Source: an uncultured Lachnospiraceae bacterium (lineage in GTDB: Bacteria; Bacillota; Clostridia; Lachnospirales; Lachnospiraceae). Taken from it: a DNA stretch of 64,000 nt. Below are positions 24,941 through 34,382 of this stretch, piece by piece (position 1 is the stretch's first letter; every line of letters begins with the position of its first letter). The translations under genes were made by a program, and so were the position numbers. The DNA lies in assembly GCA_946557105.1 (NCBI GenBank), contig CAMNSZ010000005.1:62001-126000 (forward strand). Direction: 5' to 3'. The notes below the pieces were generated by a model. That model was not told where the DNA came from, made no database searches, and saw nothing but the letters and a program-made list of their open reading frames with translations.

Positions 24941-26701
24941 CTACTTGATGGCATTGGCTGTCTCGTAGAAATGATAGTACATGCCTTTTCTGTCCAGCAA
25001 TTCCTCATGATTGCCCTCCTCCACAATGCCTTCCTCCGTCAAAACCAAAATCCTGTCGGAGCTGCGGATGCTGGAAAGCCTGTGCGCAATGGTAAGGGTG
25101 GTTCTGCCCTCGGAAAGCCTTGCCAAAGACTGCGCGACTGCAAATTCGCTTTCGTTGTCCAGAGCGGAGGTAGCTTCGTCCAGAATTATAACGGGAGGAT
25201 TCTTCAAAAATACTCTGGCAATACTGATGCGCTGCTTCTGACCGCCTGAAAGCTTCACTCCCCGCTCTCCTACATAGGTATCATAATCATCCTTAAGCCC
25301 CATTATAAACTCATGGGCTCCCGCACGGCGCGCCGCTTCAATTACCTCCTCCCGGCAAGCCCCCGGTCTGCCATATACAATATTCTCATAAATAGTGCCG
25401 GAAAACAAATACACATCCTGCTGTACAATACCGATATTGCTGCGCAGGCTTTTTAAGGTAAAATGCTTAATGTCCTCACCGTCCAGTGTGATGCGCCCCT
25501 TTGATACATCATAAAATCTGGGAATCAAATTACACAGTGTCGTCTTCCCTCCGCCGGAGGGTCCAACGATAGCTACCTTTTCTCCTGCTCTTATCTGTAA
25601 ATCAAGCCCTGAAAACACCTTGTTATGGTCATCCGGGTATTCAAAGCTCACATTCTCAAATACAATATTTCCCTTGGGATTCTTTAACTCCACCGCACCC
25701 GGCTCGTCAAAGATCTCTATGTCCGCGTCCACTATCTGCAAAAAGCGCTCAATACCCGTCATTCCCCGCTGAAACTGCTCCGCAAATTCAATAATCCTGC
25801 GGATGGTGGCAATAAGCGTGGTCACATACAGCATATACGCCACTAAATCGCCGGGGGCAATCCGCCCTTTTATCATAAAAATTCCGCCTGCCACCAGCAC
25901 CAACAGATACATGATTCCGTCGAACAGCTTCACCGTCGTCTGAAACGCCGCCATATAGCGGTAAGTCAGCTTTTTGATTCCCAGAAAGCTTCCGTTGTCC
26001 TGCTCAAATTTCTGATTCTCAATTTCTTCATTGGTAAACGCCTTGACCACCTTATGCCCCAAAAGGCTGTCCTCAATGCGGGCGTTCAGCTCACCAATCT
26101 GATTGCGCTGCTTACGAAAGGCCCCCCTCATGCGGAAATTCAAGGTCATACACACTCCTATCATCACCGGCACACACAGAAAAATAAGCAGTGTCAGGGG
26201 CAGGTTTATTCCTGCAAGAATCACAAAGGAAATAATCGTCTTAATGCCGGCGATAAAAAACTCCTCCGGACAATGATGGGCAAATTCGGTCACATCAAAC
26301 AAATCGTTTGTGATACGCCCCATAATCTGTCCTACCTTAGTGTTATTGTAGTAGGTGTCCGACAGCCGCTGCAGGTGGTTATAGGCGTCTCTTCTCATAT
26401 CCGTCTCGATTCTGGCTCCCATCACATGCCCCATGTCCGCCATGTAATAGCTGGCAATACAGTCCACTGCACGCAGCGCCAGATATAAAAATCCCAAACC
26501 TCCTATTGTCTTTGCGGATAATGCGCTTAAGTCGCGGATTCCCTGATTTGTGATATATCTCATAATCAAAGGCAGCACCAGCTCGCACAATGTAGTAAGC
26601 GCCGCACAAAACAAGTCCAGAAATAAAGTTCCTCTATATTTCTTAAAATAGGGAGCAAATCTTTTAAATAATTCTCTTGTGGTATATTGTCCTGACTCCA
26701 T
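24941..26701 (-). CDS. ABC transporter, fused permease and ATPase (exporter type)
   Basis: 586 residues from ATG 26701. Five to six membrane helices in the first 320 residues are followed by a nucleotide-binding domain: Walker A GPSGGGKTT, Q-loop GIVQQDVYLF, signature KLSGGQKQRISIARV, Walker B VIILDEATSALD and switch TIAHRLSSI. This half-transporter layout (MsbA/LmrA, BmrA) works as a homodimer or pairs with another half, but no second half-transporter is adjacent. The cargo, a lipid or drug, is unknown. Confidence 0.95.
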   Translation of the reverse strand: MESGQYTTRELFKRFAPYFKKYRGTLFLDLFCAALTTLCELVLPLIMRYITNQGIRDLSALSAKTIGGLGFLYLALRAVDCIASYYMADMGHVMGARIETDMRRDAYNHLQRLSDTYYNNTKVGQIMGRITNDLFDVTEFAHHCPEEFFIAGIKTIISFVILAGINLPLTLLIFLCVPVMIGVCMTLNFRMRGAFRKQRNQIGELNARIEDSLLGHKVVKAFTNEEIENQKFEQDNGSFLGIKKLTYRYMAAFQTTVKLFDGIMYLLVLVAGGIFMIKGRIAPGDLVAYMLYVTTLIATIRRIIEFAEQFQRGMTGIERFLQIVDADIEIFDEPGAVELKNPKGNIVFENVSFEYPDDHNKVFSGLDLQIRAGEKVAIVGPSGGGKTTLCNLIPRFYDVSKGRITLDGEDIKHFTLKSLRSNIGIVQQDVYLFSGTIYENIVYGRPGACREEVIEAARRAGAHEFIMGLKDDYDTYVGERGVKLSGGQKQRISIARVFLKNPPVIILDEATSALDNESEFAVAQSLARLSEGRTTLTIAHRLSSIRSSDRILVLTEEGIVEEGNHEELLDRKGMYYHFYETANAIK

Positions 26702-26887
26702 GATAAACTTACGCCTTTCCAATAGCTGCGATATTCCATCCTTTTATGTATACTTCAGATAAGTTAATTGTATTATGATATGCGCTTGTTCGCAAGTCAA
26801 AATTAAGATTTATTAAGTTTTCATTTCCCGTAAATAATGATAGAATGATAAGGACAATCATTCTTAAGAAACTTGGTGAGGCAGCAT

Positions 26888-27895
26888 ATGAAACCTTTTC
26901 ATGATAATCACTTTGACAGCATACAAGCCCTGCGCGGCATTGCCGCCCTGTTTGTTCTGCTAGAGCACATACGTTTTTTAAACTGCGGCGCTTTCGGCGT
27001 AGATATTTTTTTCTGTATAAGCGGTTTTATGATTATGTTTTCCACCCATAAAAACGGCAACGGTTTTCTGTTAAAGAGAGCCGTCCGCCTTTTACCTCTC
27101 TATTATCTTATGACCGTGGGAACCTTTTTTCTGCTGCTTTTGTTTCCCTCCATGTTTGAGCAGACAAGAGCAAATCCTGCTTTCCTGTTAAAAAGCCTGC
27201 TTTTTATCCCCTTCGACATAGGAAACGGGGTTTTGCAGCCTCTAATGCGCATAGGCTGGACCGTCAATTGTGAAGTCTTCTTCTATTTATTGTTTTTTAT
27301 TTCCATGAAAATCAGCCACAAATACCGCGGGCTTATCAGCAGTGTTCTGCTCTTGGGCGTTGTCGTAACGACAGGGCTTGTGAATACCGGCTTTGCCCCT
27401 CTTACATTCTACGGTAATCCTGTCATGCTGGAATTTATTATGGGTATACTTAGCTATTACATCGGGCGATTTCTCTATTCCCTCTTTCAAGAGAACAAGC
27501 TTCCCTTTTCTTTTGCCGTCGCTTCAGGGCTACTTGCCTGCCTTCTGCTCATAGCCCTGCCCTTATGTAAACCCTACGTTAATGTTCTGGGCTTTTACAG
27601 GCTGCCGCTCTGGGGACTGCCCGCCATGTTGATCGTCCTGTGCTTTTTTATAGCGGGATTATATATGAAATTTCCCTCCCCCCTTGTGAAACTGGGTAAC
27701 ATAAGCTATTCTCTGTACCTTATTCACTATTACCCCCTGCTTTTGCTGGACCGTTTTGCTTTTGATTTCTCGGAGTGTACCCCTTTTACGATATTAGGCG
27801 TGTTTGTCAGCGTGGCGGTGTGCTGTTCTCTGGCATACTTTTGCTGGTATCTGATAGAAAAACGCTTTTCGGGCTGGCTGCGAAAATTATGTTGA
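26888..27895 (+). CDS. Acyltransferase family 3 membrane protein
   Basis: 335 residues from ATG 26888; GAGG lies seven bases upstream, and an in-frame GTG at 26873 overlaps it. About ten hydrophobic segments. The OafA/YrhL-type start SIQALRGIAALFVLLEHIRF carries the conserved R and H, followed by FGVDIFFCISGFMIM. These enzymes move acetyl or similar groups onto surface polysaccharides or peptidoglycan. It stands alone, divergent from the ABC exporter. Confidence 0.92.
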   Translation: MKPFHDNHFDSIQALRGIAALFVLLEHIRFLNCGAFGVDIFFCISGFMIMFSTHKNGNGFLLKRAVRLLPLYYLMTVGTFFLLLLFPSMFEQTRANPAFLLKSLLFIPFDIGNGVLQPLMRIGWTVNCEVFFYLLFFISMKISHKYRGLISSVLLLGVVVTTGLVNTGFAPLTFYGNPVMLEFIMGILSYYIGRFLYSLFQENKLPFSFAVASGLLACLLLIALPLCKPYVNVLGFYRLPLWGLPAMLIVLCFFIAGLYMKFPSPLVKLGNISYSLYLIHYYPLLLLDRFAFDFSECTPFTILGVFVSVAVCCSLAYFCWYLIEKRFSGWLRKLC

Positions 27896-27909
27896 ATACA
27901 ATTTTATTA

Positions 27910-27938
27910 TTGACATTTAGACGATGATATAGTATATT
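27910..27938 (+). promoter_or_regulatory. Sigma-A promoter of the tRNA-Gly gene
   Basis: TTGACA (27910-27915), 17 bases, TATATT (27933-27938), about 38 bp before the mature tRNA. Confidence 0.88.
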
Positions 27939-27976
27939 ATTATTTGTCTGTAAGACAACAGACTTATATGGTATAT

Positions 27977-28048
<72 letters not shown>

Positions 28049-28058
28049 TTTAGTATTT

Positions 28059-28095
28059 AAGCGGCTTTCAAGGGTTTTGGAGGCCGCTTTTATTA
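28059..28095 (+). terminator. Intrinsic terminator of the tRNA gene
   Basis: AAGCGGC pairs with GCCGCTT across 17 bases, followed by TTATT. Confidence 0.85.
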
Positions 28096-28141
28096 TGCAT
28101 TCCCAAAATTTTTCCAAGGCTTCTCACTAAATGCACCCGTT

Positions 28142-28171
28142 AAAAAGGCGGAGGAATTACTCCTCCACCTT
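28142..28171 (-). terminator. Terminator overlapping the nagZ stop codon
   Basis: On the minus strand GGTGGAGGA pairs with TTCCTCCGCC around a loop that contains the stop codon, then TTTTT. Confidence 0.8.
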
Positions 28172-29479
28172 ATCCGCATACTTAATCCTGTAAATTCTCC
28201 GCAGGGCATCGTCTATACGCTCCTCCGAGATAACACCTTCACGTACGGCATTGAGAACTCCGTTATATGCCTTCTCGAAATCCTCCGGCATAAGCAACAT
28301 ATCACAGCCGGCGCGGAGCGCTAAAACAGCCGCCTGTTCCGAATCATAATATTCCGAAATCGCCGACATATTCAAAGCATCGGTAATTATGACGCCCTCA
28401 AAGCCCAGTTCGTTTCGCAAAATATCCGTCACGACAGCCTCCGACATGGAACAGGGCGTATTGTCGCCTGCAAGCGCAGGAGCCGACATATGACTGACCA
28501 TAATCATGTCCGCGCCGCCGTCAATCGCCTCCTTAAATACCAAAAATTCATTGGCGCGAAACTCCTCCGCCGTTCTGTCCGTTGAAGCAAGCCCTTTATG
28601 TGTGTCCTGTGTAGAGCTGCCAATACCCGGGAAATGCTTTAGACAAGCCGTTACCTCATGATCCTTAAGCCCCTGTACCATAGCGGTGACATAGGGCGAC
28701 ACTGCAGCCGCGTCCGCACCGAAGGAGCGGCTGCCGATTACAGAGTTTTCCACGCTTGCCAAATCCGCCACAGGAGCAAAATCCAGATTAAAGCCGTACT
28801 CCGACAGATATTGTCCTATGGTGCCGCCGGCCAGATAAGCGTTGTTCGCATCACCGGTCTGCCCGATTGCCTTCGCCGAATCTACCTTGGTAACCAAACC
28901 GGCTTCCCCCAGACGGCTGACGCTTCCGCCCTCTTCATCCACTGCTATAAACAAAGGATAATTGCTGTAAAGCTTGGTATTGCTTACCATCTCCTGCAGC
29001 TGCTCCTTGGAACGTATATTTTTACCGAAATATATAATACCGCCCACCGCGTAATCGGAAAGGGCCCTCTGCGTACCCTCCCCGGCCTTGATTGCCGTAG
29101 ACACGCCGGTTATCGCTTCCGGCGTCACTATAAACAGGCCCGCCACCTTATCCTCCAAGGGCATGACGCCGATGCCTGCATTTACTATTTCGTCCAGCTT
29201 CTGCTCGGGAGTCAGCTCCACAATCGTCTCCTCCGGCTCTGTCTCCGGCGCCGGGATACTCTCTTCTCCGTCAAATATTTCCTCCACCTTTGACTGATTG
29301 TTTTCCTGCTCCTTGTCCTGCCGTCTGCTTTGCCGTGTCAAAAAATGCACTCCGAATACAATGCCCGCCGCTACCAATATAATAAAAGCAATCACTGTTA
29401 TGTAAGCAAGAATCTGACTTCTCTGTCTTCTTTTCCTTCTTACTTCTCTTCTGTCCTGTTGTGTAGTATTCTTCTCCAT
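28157..29479 (-). CDS. nagZ: Beta-N-acetylhexosaminidase-like glycoside hydrolase family 3
   Basis: 440 residues from ATG 29479, six bases after CGGAG. A basic N-terminus and one transmembrane anchor (ILAYITVIAFIILVAAGIVF) are followed by an acidic linker and then the catalytic (beta/alpha)8 domain: FIAVDEEGGSVSRL, FAPVADLA, KHFPGIGSSTQDTHKG (the NagZ KHFPG.G....D.H signature) and the nucleophile region GVIITDALNMSAI. As an anchored outward-facing enzyme it would trim GlcNAc from peptidoglycan fragments or glycans. It stands alone. Confidence 0.93.
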   Translation of the reverse strand: MEKNTTQQDRREVRRKRRQRSQILAYITVIAFIILVAAGIVFGVHFLTRQSRRQDKEQENNQSKVEEIFDGEESIPAPETEPEETIVELTPEQKLDEIVNAGIGVMPLEDKVAGLFIVTPEAITGVSTAIKAGEGTQRALSDYAVGGIIYFGKNIRSKEQLQEMVSNTKLYSNYPLFIAVDEEGGSVSRLGEAGLVTKVDSAKAIGQTGDANNAYLAGGTIGQYLSEYGFNLDFAPVADLASVENSVIGSRSFGADAAAVSPYVTAMVQGLKDHEVTACLKHFPGIGSSTQDTHKGLASTDRTAEEFRANEFLVFKEAIDGGADMIMVSHMSAPALAGDNTPCSMSEAVVTDILRNELGFEGVIITDALNMSAISEYYDSEQAAVLALRAGCDMLLMPEDFEKAYNGVLNAVREGVISEERIDDALRRIYRIKYADKVEE

Positions 29480-29734
29480 AAAAATCTCCGTTCCGTAACG
29501 TTTATGCGACAGACAACACAAATCTTCCGTTTTGTTTTCCTGTCAGGCAGATTTCGCGCCGCTGTTTAAATCCATGATTTTCTGCACAAATTTCCAACTG
29601 TTTACTCCGGCTTACGGCTCTGCGCTTTTTGCATATCATGCCGTTTGGTCTCATATTATATGATTTTTATTTATATAATACATGAAACTTCCTGTTTTTT
29701 CTACAGTAAATCGCTGATTCATTAAAAATTAAGA

Positions 29735-30109
29735 TAAAAAAGAAAAGAAAGGAGCGTATCGATTTTATCTATCAATACGCTCCCTCAGACTATGCTATCC
29801 AACGGTCTTTTCCTCTCTTTCCCTCTTCCATATTGTCATTTGTACTTTTCACATTTTTCGTTTGTACCGGGTACTGTAACGTCCAAAGAGCTCTTTCTCT
29901 TATGCGAATCGTTACTTTTTCTTCTGTGTCCGTACTAAATTTTCTTTTGTTCCTTATTCATTTGTATCTTACATGGAAGAAATTTTGTTTTAAAACTGGT
30001 TTTGGGTTTTGTTACTTTTGTCTCTGGCGGTCCGTACCTTCCTTTCTGCAGATTTTCTTCTGTTCACTCCGACCTTCTTCTGTCGTTTCTCTTATCTTTT
30101 TCTTTTGTT
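29735..30109 (-). ncRNA. Candidate non-coding RNA of about 375 nt, family not recognised
   Basis: A perfect promoter (below) drives the minus strand. No convincing gene follows, and a strong intrinsic terminator closes the unit (GGAGCGTAT stem at 29751-29783 with a long T-rich tail to about 29735). The predicted transcript is very purine-rich and A-rich. It carries ACAGAAGAA three times (complements of 29919-29927, 30055-30063 and 30075-30083), GTACGGAC twice and AAAAGTAAC twice. It lacks the hallmarks of RNase P, tmRNA, SRP or 6S RNA that I could check by eye. A 25-codon basic reading frame with a GTG start (29990-30067) and a 45-codon frame without a start lie within it. Confidence 0.6.
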
Positions 30110-30115
30110 GACTTT

Positions 30116-30144
30116 ATTATATACGCCTTATTTACATTTGTCAA
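30116..30144 (-). promoter_or_regulatory. Perfect-consensus sigma-A promoter of the RNA candidate
   Basis: On the minus strand TTGACA (30139-30144), exactly 17 bases, TATAAT (30116-30121). Confidence 0.92.
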
Positions 30145-30278
30145 CATATTTCTTGAAAATTTTCTTTTTATTTTAATTATTTTCCAGCATTAGACACTTC
30201 TTTTCCACTTTTTACATGTTTCGACATTATTTTCTGTTAATTAATCAGGGTAATGCCGCTAAAATACATGACGCCATG

Positions 30279-30372
30279 CAGTTTAAATCCAAACCGGAGC
30301 CGTAAACAGTGAGTACAGGGTACCTACGGTACCGTTTATAATCCTTCACTGTTTATGCCTCCGGGTAAACTG
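30279..30372. repeat. 94-bp interrupted palindrome downstream of lysC
   Basis: Nested pairing arms: CAGTTTA with TAAACTG at the ends, CCGGAG with CTCCGG, GTAAACAGTGA with TCACTGTTTA, and GGTACC-TAC-GGTACC at the centre. It resembles a folded intergenic repeat element. No U-tract follows on either strand, so it is not a classical terminator, though it may protect the lysC mRNA end. The remaining gap to the RNA promoter is AT-rich with nothing recognised. Confidence 0.75.
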
Positions 30373-30392
30373 AATATAAGCTATAGTCGTGC

Positions 30393-31712
30393 TCACAGCT
30401 TGGTAATCACAAAAATGTCATATATCGCTTTGATCGCCGCCTCAAAATCCTCATTTGCCACACCTATAATAATATTAAGCTCAGAAGAGCCCTGATCTAT
30501 CATCTTGACATTCACATTGCTGTGCGCAAGTGCGGAAAAAATTCTGCCCGCCGTACCTCTCGTTGCCTTCATTCCGCGTCCAACAACGGCAATCAAGGCC
30601 AAGTCCGCCTCTATATCTATGGAATCCGGCTGGGCCAATCTATGAAGTCCTGCAACCACCTTTTGCTCCTTGTGCATGAATTCGTCCTGATGTACGAAAA
30701 CCGTCATGGTATCAATGCCCGAAGGAACATGCTCGAAAGAAATTCCGTTCTCCTCAAATGCCTGCAATACCTTTCTCCCAAAGCCTATCTCCGAATTCAT
30801 CATATCCTTCTCTATATTGATGGAACAGAAGCCCTTCTTTCCTGCGATACCCGTAATCACATACTTGGATTTCTGACAGGTGCTCCCCACAATCCACGTA
30901 CCGTCGTCGTCAGGCGCGTTAGTGTTGCGGATATTAATGGGGATTCCCTCCTGACGCACGGGGAAAATAGCGTCCTCATGGAGAACGGTAGCTCCCATGT
31001 AGGAAAGCTCTCTAAGCTCCCTGTAGGTAATTACCTCAATCCCCTCAGGATTTTTGATAATTCTGGGATCCGCAATCAAAAAGCCCGATACGTCGGTCCA
31101 ATTCTCGTATACATCCGCCTTTACCGCCTTTGCCACAATGGAACCCGTCACGTCGGAGCCGCCTCTCGAAAAGGTTTTTATCGTTTTGTCGGGAAGTGCT
31201 CCGTAAAATCCGGGGATTACCGCTTTCCTGGACTGGGAAAGTCTTTCGGACAAAATATCGTTAGTTCTCCTTGCATCGAAATCTCCGTTCTCATCAAAGA
31301 AAATAACGGTTGCCGCATCAACAAACTCATAGCCTAAATAGGCAGCCATTATAATACCGTTTAAATACTCCCCGCGTGAAGCAGCGTAATTACTGCCTGC
31401 CTTTTCCCTGAAATTCTTCTCTATCACTGCGAACTCCTCGTCAAGGGTGAGCTTAAGGCCAAGTCCTGCGATGATTTCTTCGTATCTTTTCTTTATCGCT
31501 TCGAGCTCTTTCTTGAATCCTCTGCCCTCCTTTGCCAAATCATAACAGGCATAGAGCATATCCGTAACCTTGGTATCCTCCTTAAAGCGTTTGCCCGGCG
31601 CCGAGGGAACCACATATCTCCTGTCCGCGTCGGAGCGGATGATATCTCCCACCTTTTTGAACTGCTCCGCGCTTGCAAGGGAGCTTCCTCCGAATTTTAC
31701 TACCTTTGACAT
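30393..31712 (-). CDS. lysC: Aspartate kinase
   Basis: 439 residues. It phosphorylates aspartate, the first step to lysine, threonine and methionine. Seen: KFGGSSLAS at the N-terminus, SRGEYLNGIIMAAYLG, TFSRGGSDVTGSIVAKAV, and two C-terminal ACT domains (ITGIAGKKGFCSINIEKD and LIAVVGRGMKATRGTAGRIF). This long monofunctional ThrA-type form is usually feedback-regulated through the ACT pair. GAGGAG precedes the ATG. It lies downstream of the apgM-like gene and hom, so it probably belongs to the same pathway unit. Confidence 0.97.
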   Translation of the reverse strand: MSKVVKFGGSSLASAEQFKKVGDIIRSDADRRYVVPSAPGKRFKEDTKVTDMLYACYDLAKEGRGFKKELEAIKKRYEEIIAGLGLKLTLDEEFAVIEKNFREKAGSNYAASRGEYLNGIIMAAYLGYEFVDAATVIFFDENGDFDARRTNDILSERLSQSRKAVIPGFYGALPDKTIKTFSRGGSDVTGSIVAKAVKADVYENWTDVSGFLIADPRIIKNPEGIEVITYRELRELSYMGATVLHEDAIFPVRQEGIPINIRNTNAPDDDGTWIVGSTCQKSKYVITGIAGKKGFCSINIEKDMMNSEIGFGRKVLQAFEENGISFEHVPSGIDTMTVFVHQDEFMHKEQKVVAGLHRLAQPDSIDIEADLALIAVVGRGMKATRGTAGRIFSALAHSNVNVKMIDQGSSELNIIIGVANEDFEAAIKAIYDIFVITKL

Positions 31713-31777
31713 AATAACCTACTCCTCGATTTTTTATATTGCTGTATTGCTGCTTTTATACGCTTCGGATCATTTAT

Positions 31778-32983
31778 CTATTGCAGACTCAGGAATTTAT
31801 CCATAAGCTTATGGCCCTCCGTCACGAAATTGCCGCTCCTTCTGCCCTCTTCCTCGTTATAGCTCCATGTATGATTCTCAAGTCTGGTGCTGTCATAAAG
31901 CATATAAGGTACATTGTCCGAGGTGTGCGTTCTTTTGCAGATTGGAGTGGGATGATCCGGCAGCACCAACAGCCGGAAATCCTCTCCCGCCGCCTCAAGC
32001 TTCTCCACCACAGGTCCGATAACCTCACTGTCCAAAAGCTCAATTGCTTTTATCTTGCGTTCCATGCTTCCCTGATGCCCCATCTCGTCCGGAGCCTCCA
32101 CATGAATGTAAGCAAAATCATATCCGTCTCTGATAACGGAACGAACCGCAGCCTCCACCTTACCGGCATAGTTGGTATGTAAGCCGCCGTTTGCGCCCTC
32201 CACCAGCGCAACGTCCATTCCCGCGCCTACCGCAATGCCTTTAAGTAAATCCACCGCAGATACCATCATACCCTTCTTACCTGTCTTCTCCTCAAAGGAG
32301 GATAACCTTGGCTTAGTGCCTGCCCCCCAAAACCAACAACAGTTAGCGGGATTCAGCCCCTTCTTTTTTCGTTCCGTATTGATAGGATGGTTCACCAGAA
32401 TATCATAGCTCTTTTTCATCATTTCACGCAGAGCGGCGTCCTCCGGAAGATATTGTCCTATAACCTGTCCCAGTACGTCATGAGGCGGCGTCAGCTCAAC
32501 TACCTGACCCTCATTCCAAATCAGACAGTGGCGGTAGCTGGTGCCCACATAAAATTGATACGTCTCGTTCGCCAGCTGTTTTTCTACCTCCCTTAAGAGT
32601 ACCGCGCAATCCTCCGTACTGATTTCGGAGGCGCTGTGATCAATAATGGTCTTCTCTTCAAAAGGAACGTCTTCCTCGGAAATAGTTACAATATTACAAC
32701 GTATGGCAATGTCCGTATCCTTCATGGGAACGCCTATGCTGAGCGCCTCCAGCGGAGAACGACCCGAATAATATTCTTTGGGGTCATAACCGATTACCGA
32801 TAAATTAGCCGTGTCGGAGCCCGGCTTCATCCCCTCGGGAATGGTGTGTACCATGCCAATCTCCGAGAGCTTACTCAATCTGTCCATATTGGGAGTATTT
32901 GCAGCGGCAAGCACTGTCCTGCCCCCCAGCTTTTCAAGCGGCTCATCCGCCATACCGTCGCCTAAAACTACTATATATTTCAT
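31778..32983 (-). CDS. ApgM-type phosphoglycerate mutase-like protein, predicted homoserine kinase analogue
   Basis: 401 residues from ATG 32983; 32 in-frame upstream residues are discarded as leader. It is an alkaline-phosphatase-superfamily enzyme of the archaeal cofactor-independent mutase type: VVLGDGMADEPLEKLGG, TPNMDRLSKLSEIGMVHTIP, GSDTANLSVIGYDP with the metal-ligand serine or threonine, YIHVEAPDEMGHQG and LVLPDHPTPI. Position between hom and lysC, with no thrB nearby, supports the known suggestion that this subgroup phosphorylates homoserine; activity as a glycolytic mutase is the alternative. Confidence 0.88.
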   Translation of the reverse strand: MKYIVVLGDGMADEPLEKLGGRTVLAAANTPNMDRLSKLSEIGMVHTIPEGMKPGSDTANLSVIGYDPKEYYSGRSPLEALSIGVPMKDTDIAIRCNIVTISEEDVPFEEKTIIDHSASEISTEDCAVLLREVEKQLANETYQFYVGTSYRHCLIWNEGQVVELTPPHDVLGQVIGQYLPEDAALREMMKKSYDILVNHPINTERKKKGLNPANCCWFWGAGTKPRLSSFEEKTGKKGMMVSAVDLLKGIAVGAGMDVALVEGANGGLHTNYAGKVEAAVRSVIRDGYDFAYIHVEAPDEMGHQGSMERKIKAIELLDSEVIGPVVEKLEAAGEDFRLLVLPDHPTPICKRTHTSDNVPYMLYDSTRLENHTWSYNEEEGRRSGNFVTEGHKLMDKFLSLQ

Positions 32984-33123
32984 ACGAATACCTATCTGCG
33001 CGTTGCGGCGCGCACTCAAAGCATATATCCCGCAGCAAGCCGACGGGATATCAATAGTTGAATACGCATTTTTATTCAACGTTCTTGTCCGGACTTCCTA
33101 TATCCCCTTTTGAATATATGTCC

Positions 33124-34335
33124 TTATGCCAGTCTGATTTTACTCAGAACCATATCGCCCAGCTCCTCACATTTTGCCATAAATTCCTTCTCCTTCAACA
33201 TAGGTGTAAAGTACCCTGCGTCTTCACTTCTTCCCGCCACATTCAGCGCTTCACCGCCCGGAAACGCCGCCTGAACACGAGTCAGCGCCTCAGCCCTTAC
33301 CCGCACGAAGAAACCTCTTACCGTCTCCTCCACAGGAGCAAGCTTTGCCTCCTCTTTATCCCAGAAGCACATAATCACCCTACCCTGATGCCTTGCACAG
33401 TCAATCACGTCGGAAACCACTGCGCTCGCGGTAGGCAGCTTACCTGCCCCTTTGCCGTAATACATGGAATCTCCCAGCATATTACCCGTCACCAGCACTG
33501 CGTTGAAAACACCGTTGACCATGGAAAGGGGATTTTCCACGTCAATCATTGCCGGCGCCACCATTGCCATAACCTCGTCCTCATTCACCGCCCTGCTCAT
33601 GGCAAGAAGCTTGATTGACTTGCCCGCCGCCTTCGCATAAGCAAAATCCGCGGAGGTAATCTTCGTGATACCTTCCGTCATAATTTTATCTGAATCCACG
33701 TTCTTCCCCATCATCAGAGAAGAAAGAATTGCAATTTTACGACATGCGTCGTGTCCTTCCACATCCGCCTCGGGATTTCGCTCCGCATAGCCCTTTTCCT
33801 GCGCCCTCTTTAAAACCGTCTCAAAGTCGGCGCCCTCCCTTTCCATTTTACTTAAAATATAATTGGTTGTTCCGTTCAAAATACCGGTAATACCTTGAAG
33901 CCTTTCCGCCGTCAGGGAATAATTGAGAGGTCTGATAATGGGAATACCGCCGCCCACGCTCGCCTCAAACAAATAATTGCAATTATGCTCCTTCGCAATG
34001 GAAAGAAGCTCAGGACCATGCTTTGCCACCAGCTCCTTATTGGAGGTACAGACGCTCTTTCCCTTCTCCAATGCCGCTTTGGTAAACTGATATGCCGCCT
34101 TGGTGCCTCCCATAGTCTCGCAGATAATACTCACCTCATCATCATCAAGAATACGGTCAAAATCATGTATCACCCTATCTTCATAAGGATCACCCGGAAA
34201 TTCCCTTAAATCAAGGATATACTTTACCTCCAGCTCCCCCGCGGCCTTTTTGTTTATCATAGCCTTATTTTCTTCGATAACCTCCACCACTCCGCTGCCA
34301 ACTGTACCATATCCCAAAACCGCTATGTTTATCAT
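33124..34335 (-). CDS. hom: Homoserine dehydrogenase
   Basis: 403 residues, ATG after CGGAGG. It reduces aspartate semialdehyde to homoserine. Seen: the Rossmann motif VLGYGTVGSGVVEV, TSNKELVAKHG, FEASVGGGIPIIRPL, GILNGTTNYILSKM and the catalytic YAERNPEADVEGHDACRK. A C-terminal ACT-like region (VRGFFVRVRAEAL) ends the protein, as in the regulated forms. Between the ThrR-like ACT gene and the apgM-like gene. Confidence 0.97.
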   Translation of the reverse strand: MINIAVLGYGTVGSGVVEVIEENKAMINKKAAGELEVKYILDLREFPGDPYEDRVIHDFDRILDDDEVSIICETMGGTKAAYQFTKAALEKGKSVCTSNKELVAKHGPELLSIAKEHNCNYLFEASVGGGIPIIRPLNYSLTAERLQGITGILNGTTNYILSKMEREGADFETVLKRAQEKGYAERNPEADVEGHDACRKIAILSSLMMGKNVDSDKIMTEGITKITSADFAYAKAAGKSIKLLAMSRAVNEDEVMAMVAPAMIDVENPLSMVNGVFNAVLVTGNMLGDSMYYGKGAGKLPTASAVVSDVIDCARHQGRVIMCFWDKEEAKLAPVEETVRGFFVRVRAEALTRVQAAFPGGEALNVAGRSEDAGYFTPMLKEKEFMAKCEELGDMVLSKIRLA

Positions 34336-34382
34336 AATTATTCCTCCGTTCTGTCGGTTGGCCTTACGCCTGTACCGACATA

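Noticed and set aside
29833..30111. 92-codon plus-strand frame rich in Phe, Leu, Ser and Cys
   Set aside because: It is the complement of the purine-rich RNA candidate; the composition comes from the pyrimidine bias and it has no ribosome binding site.
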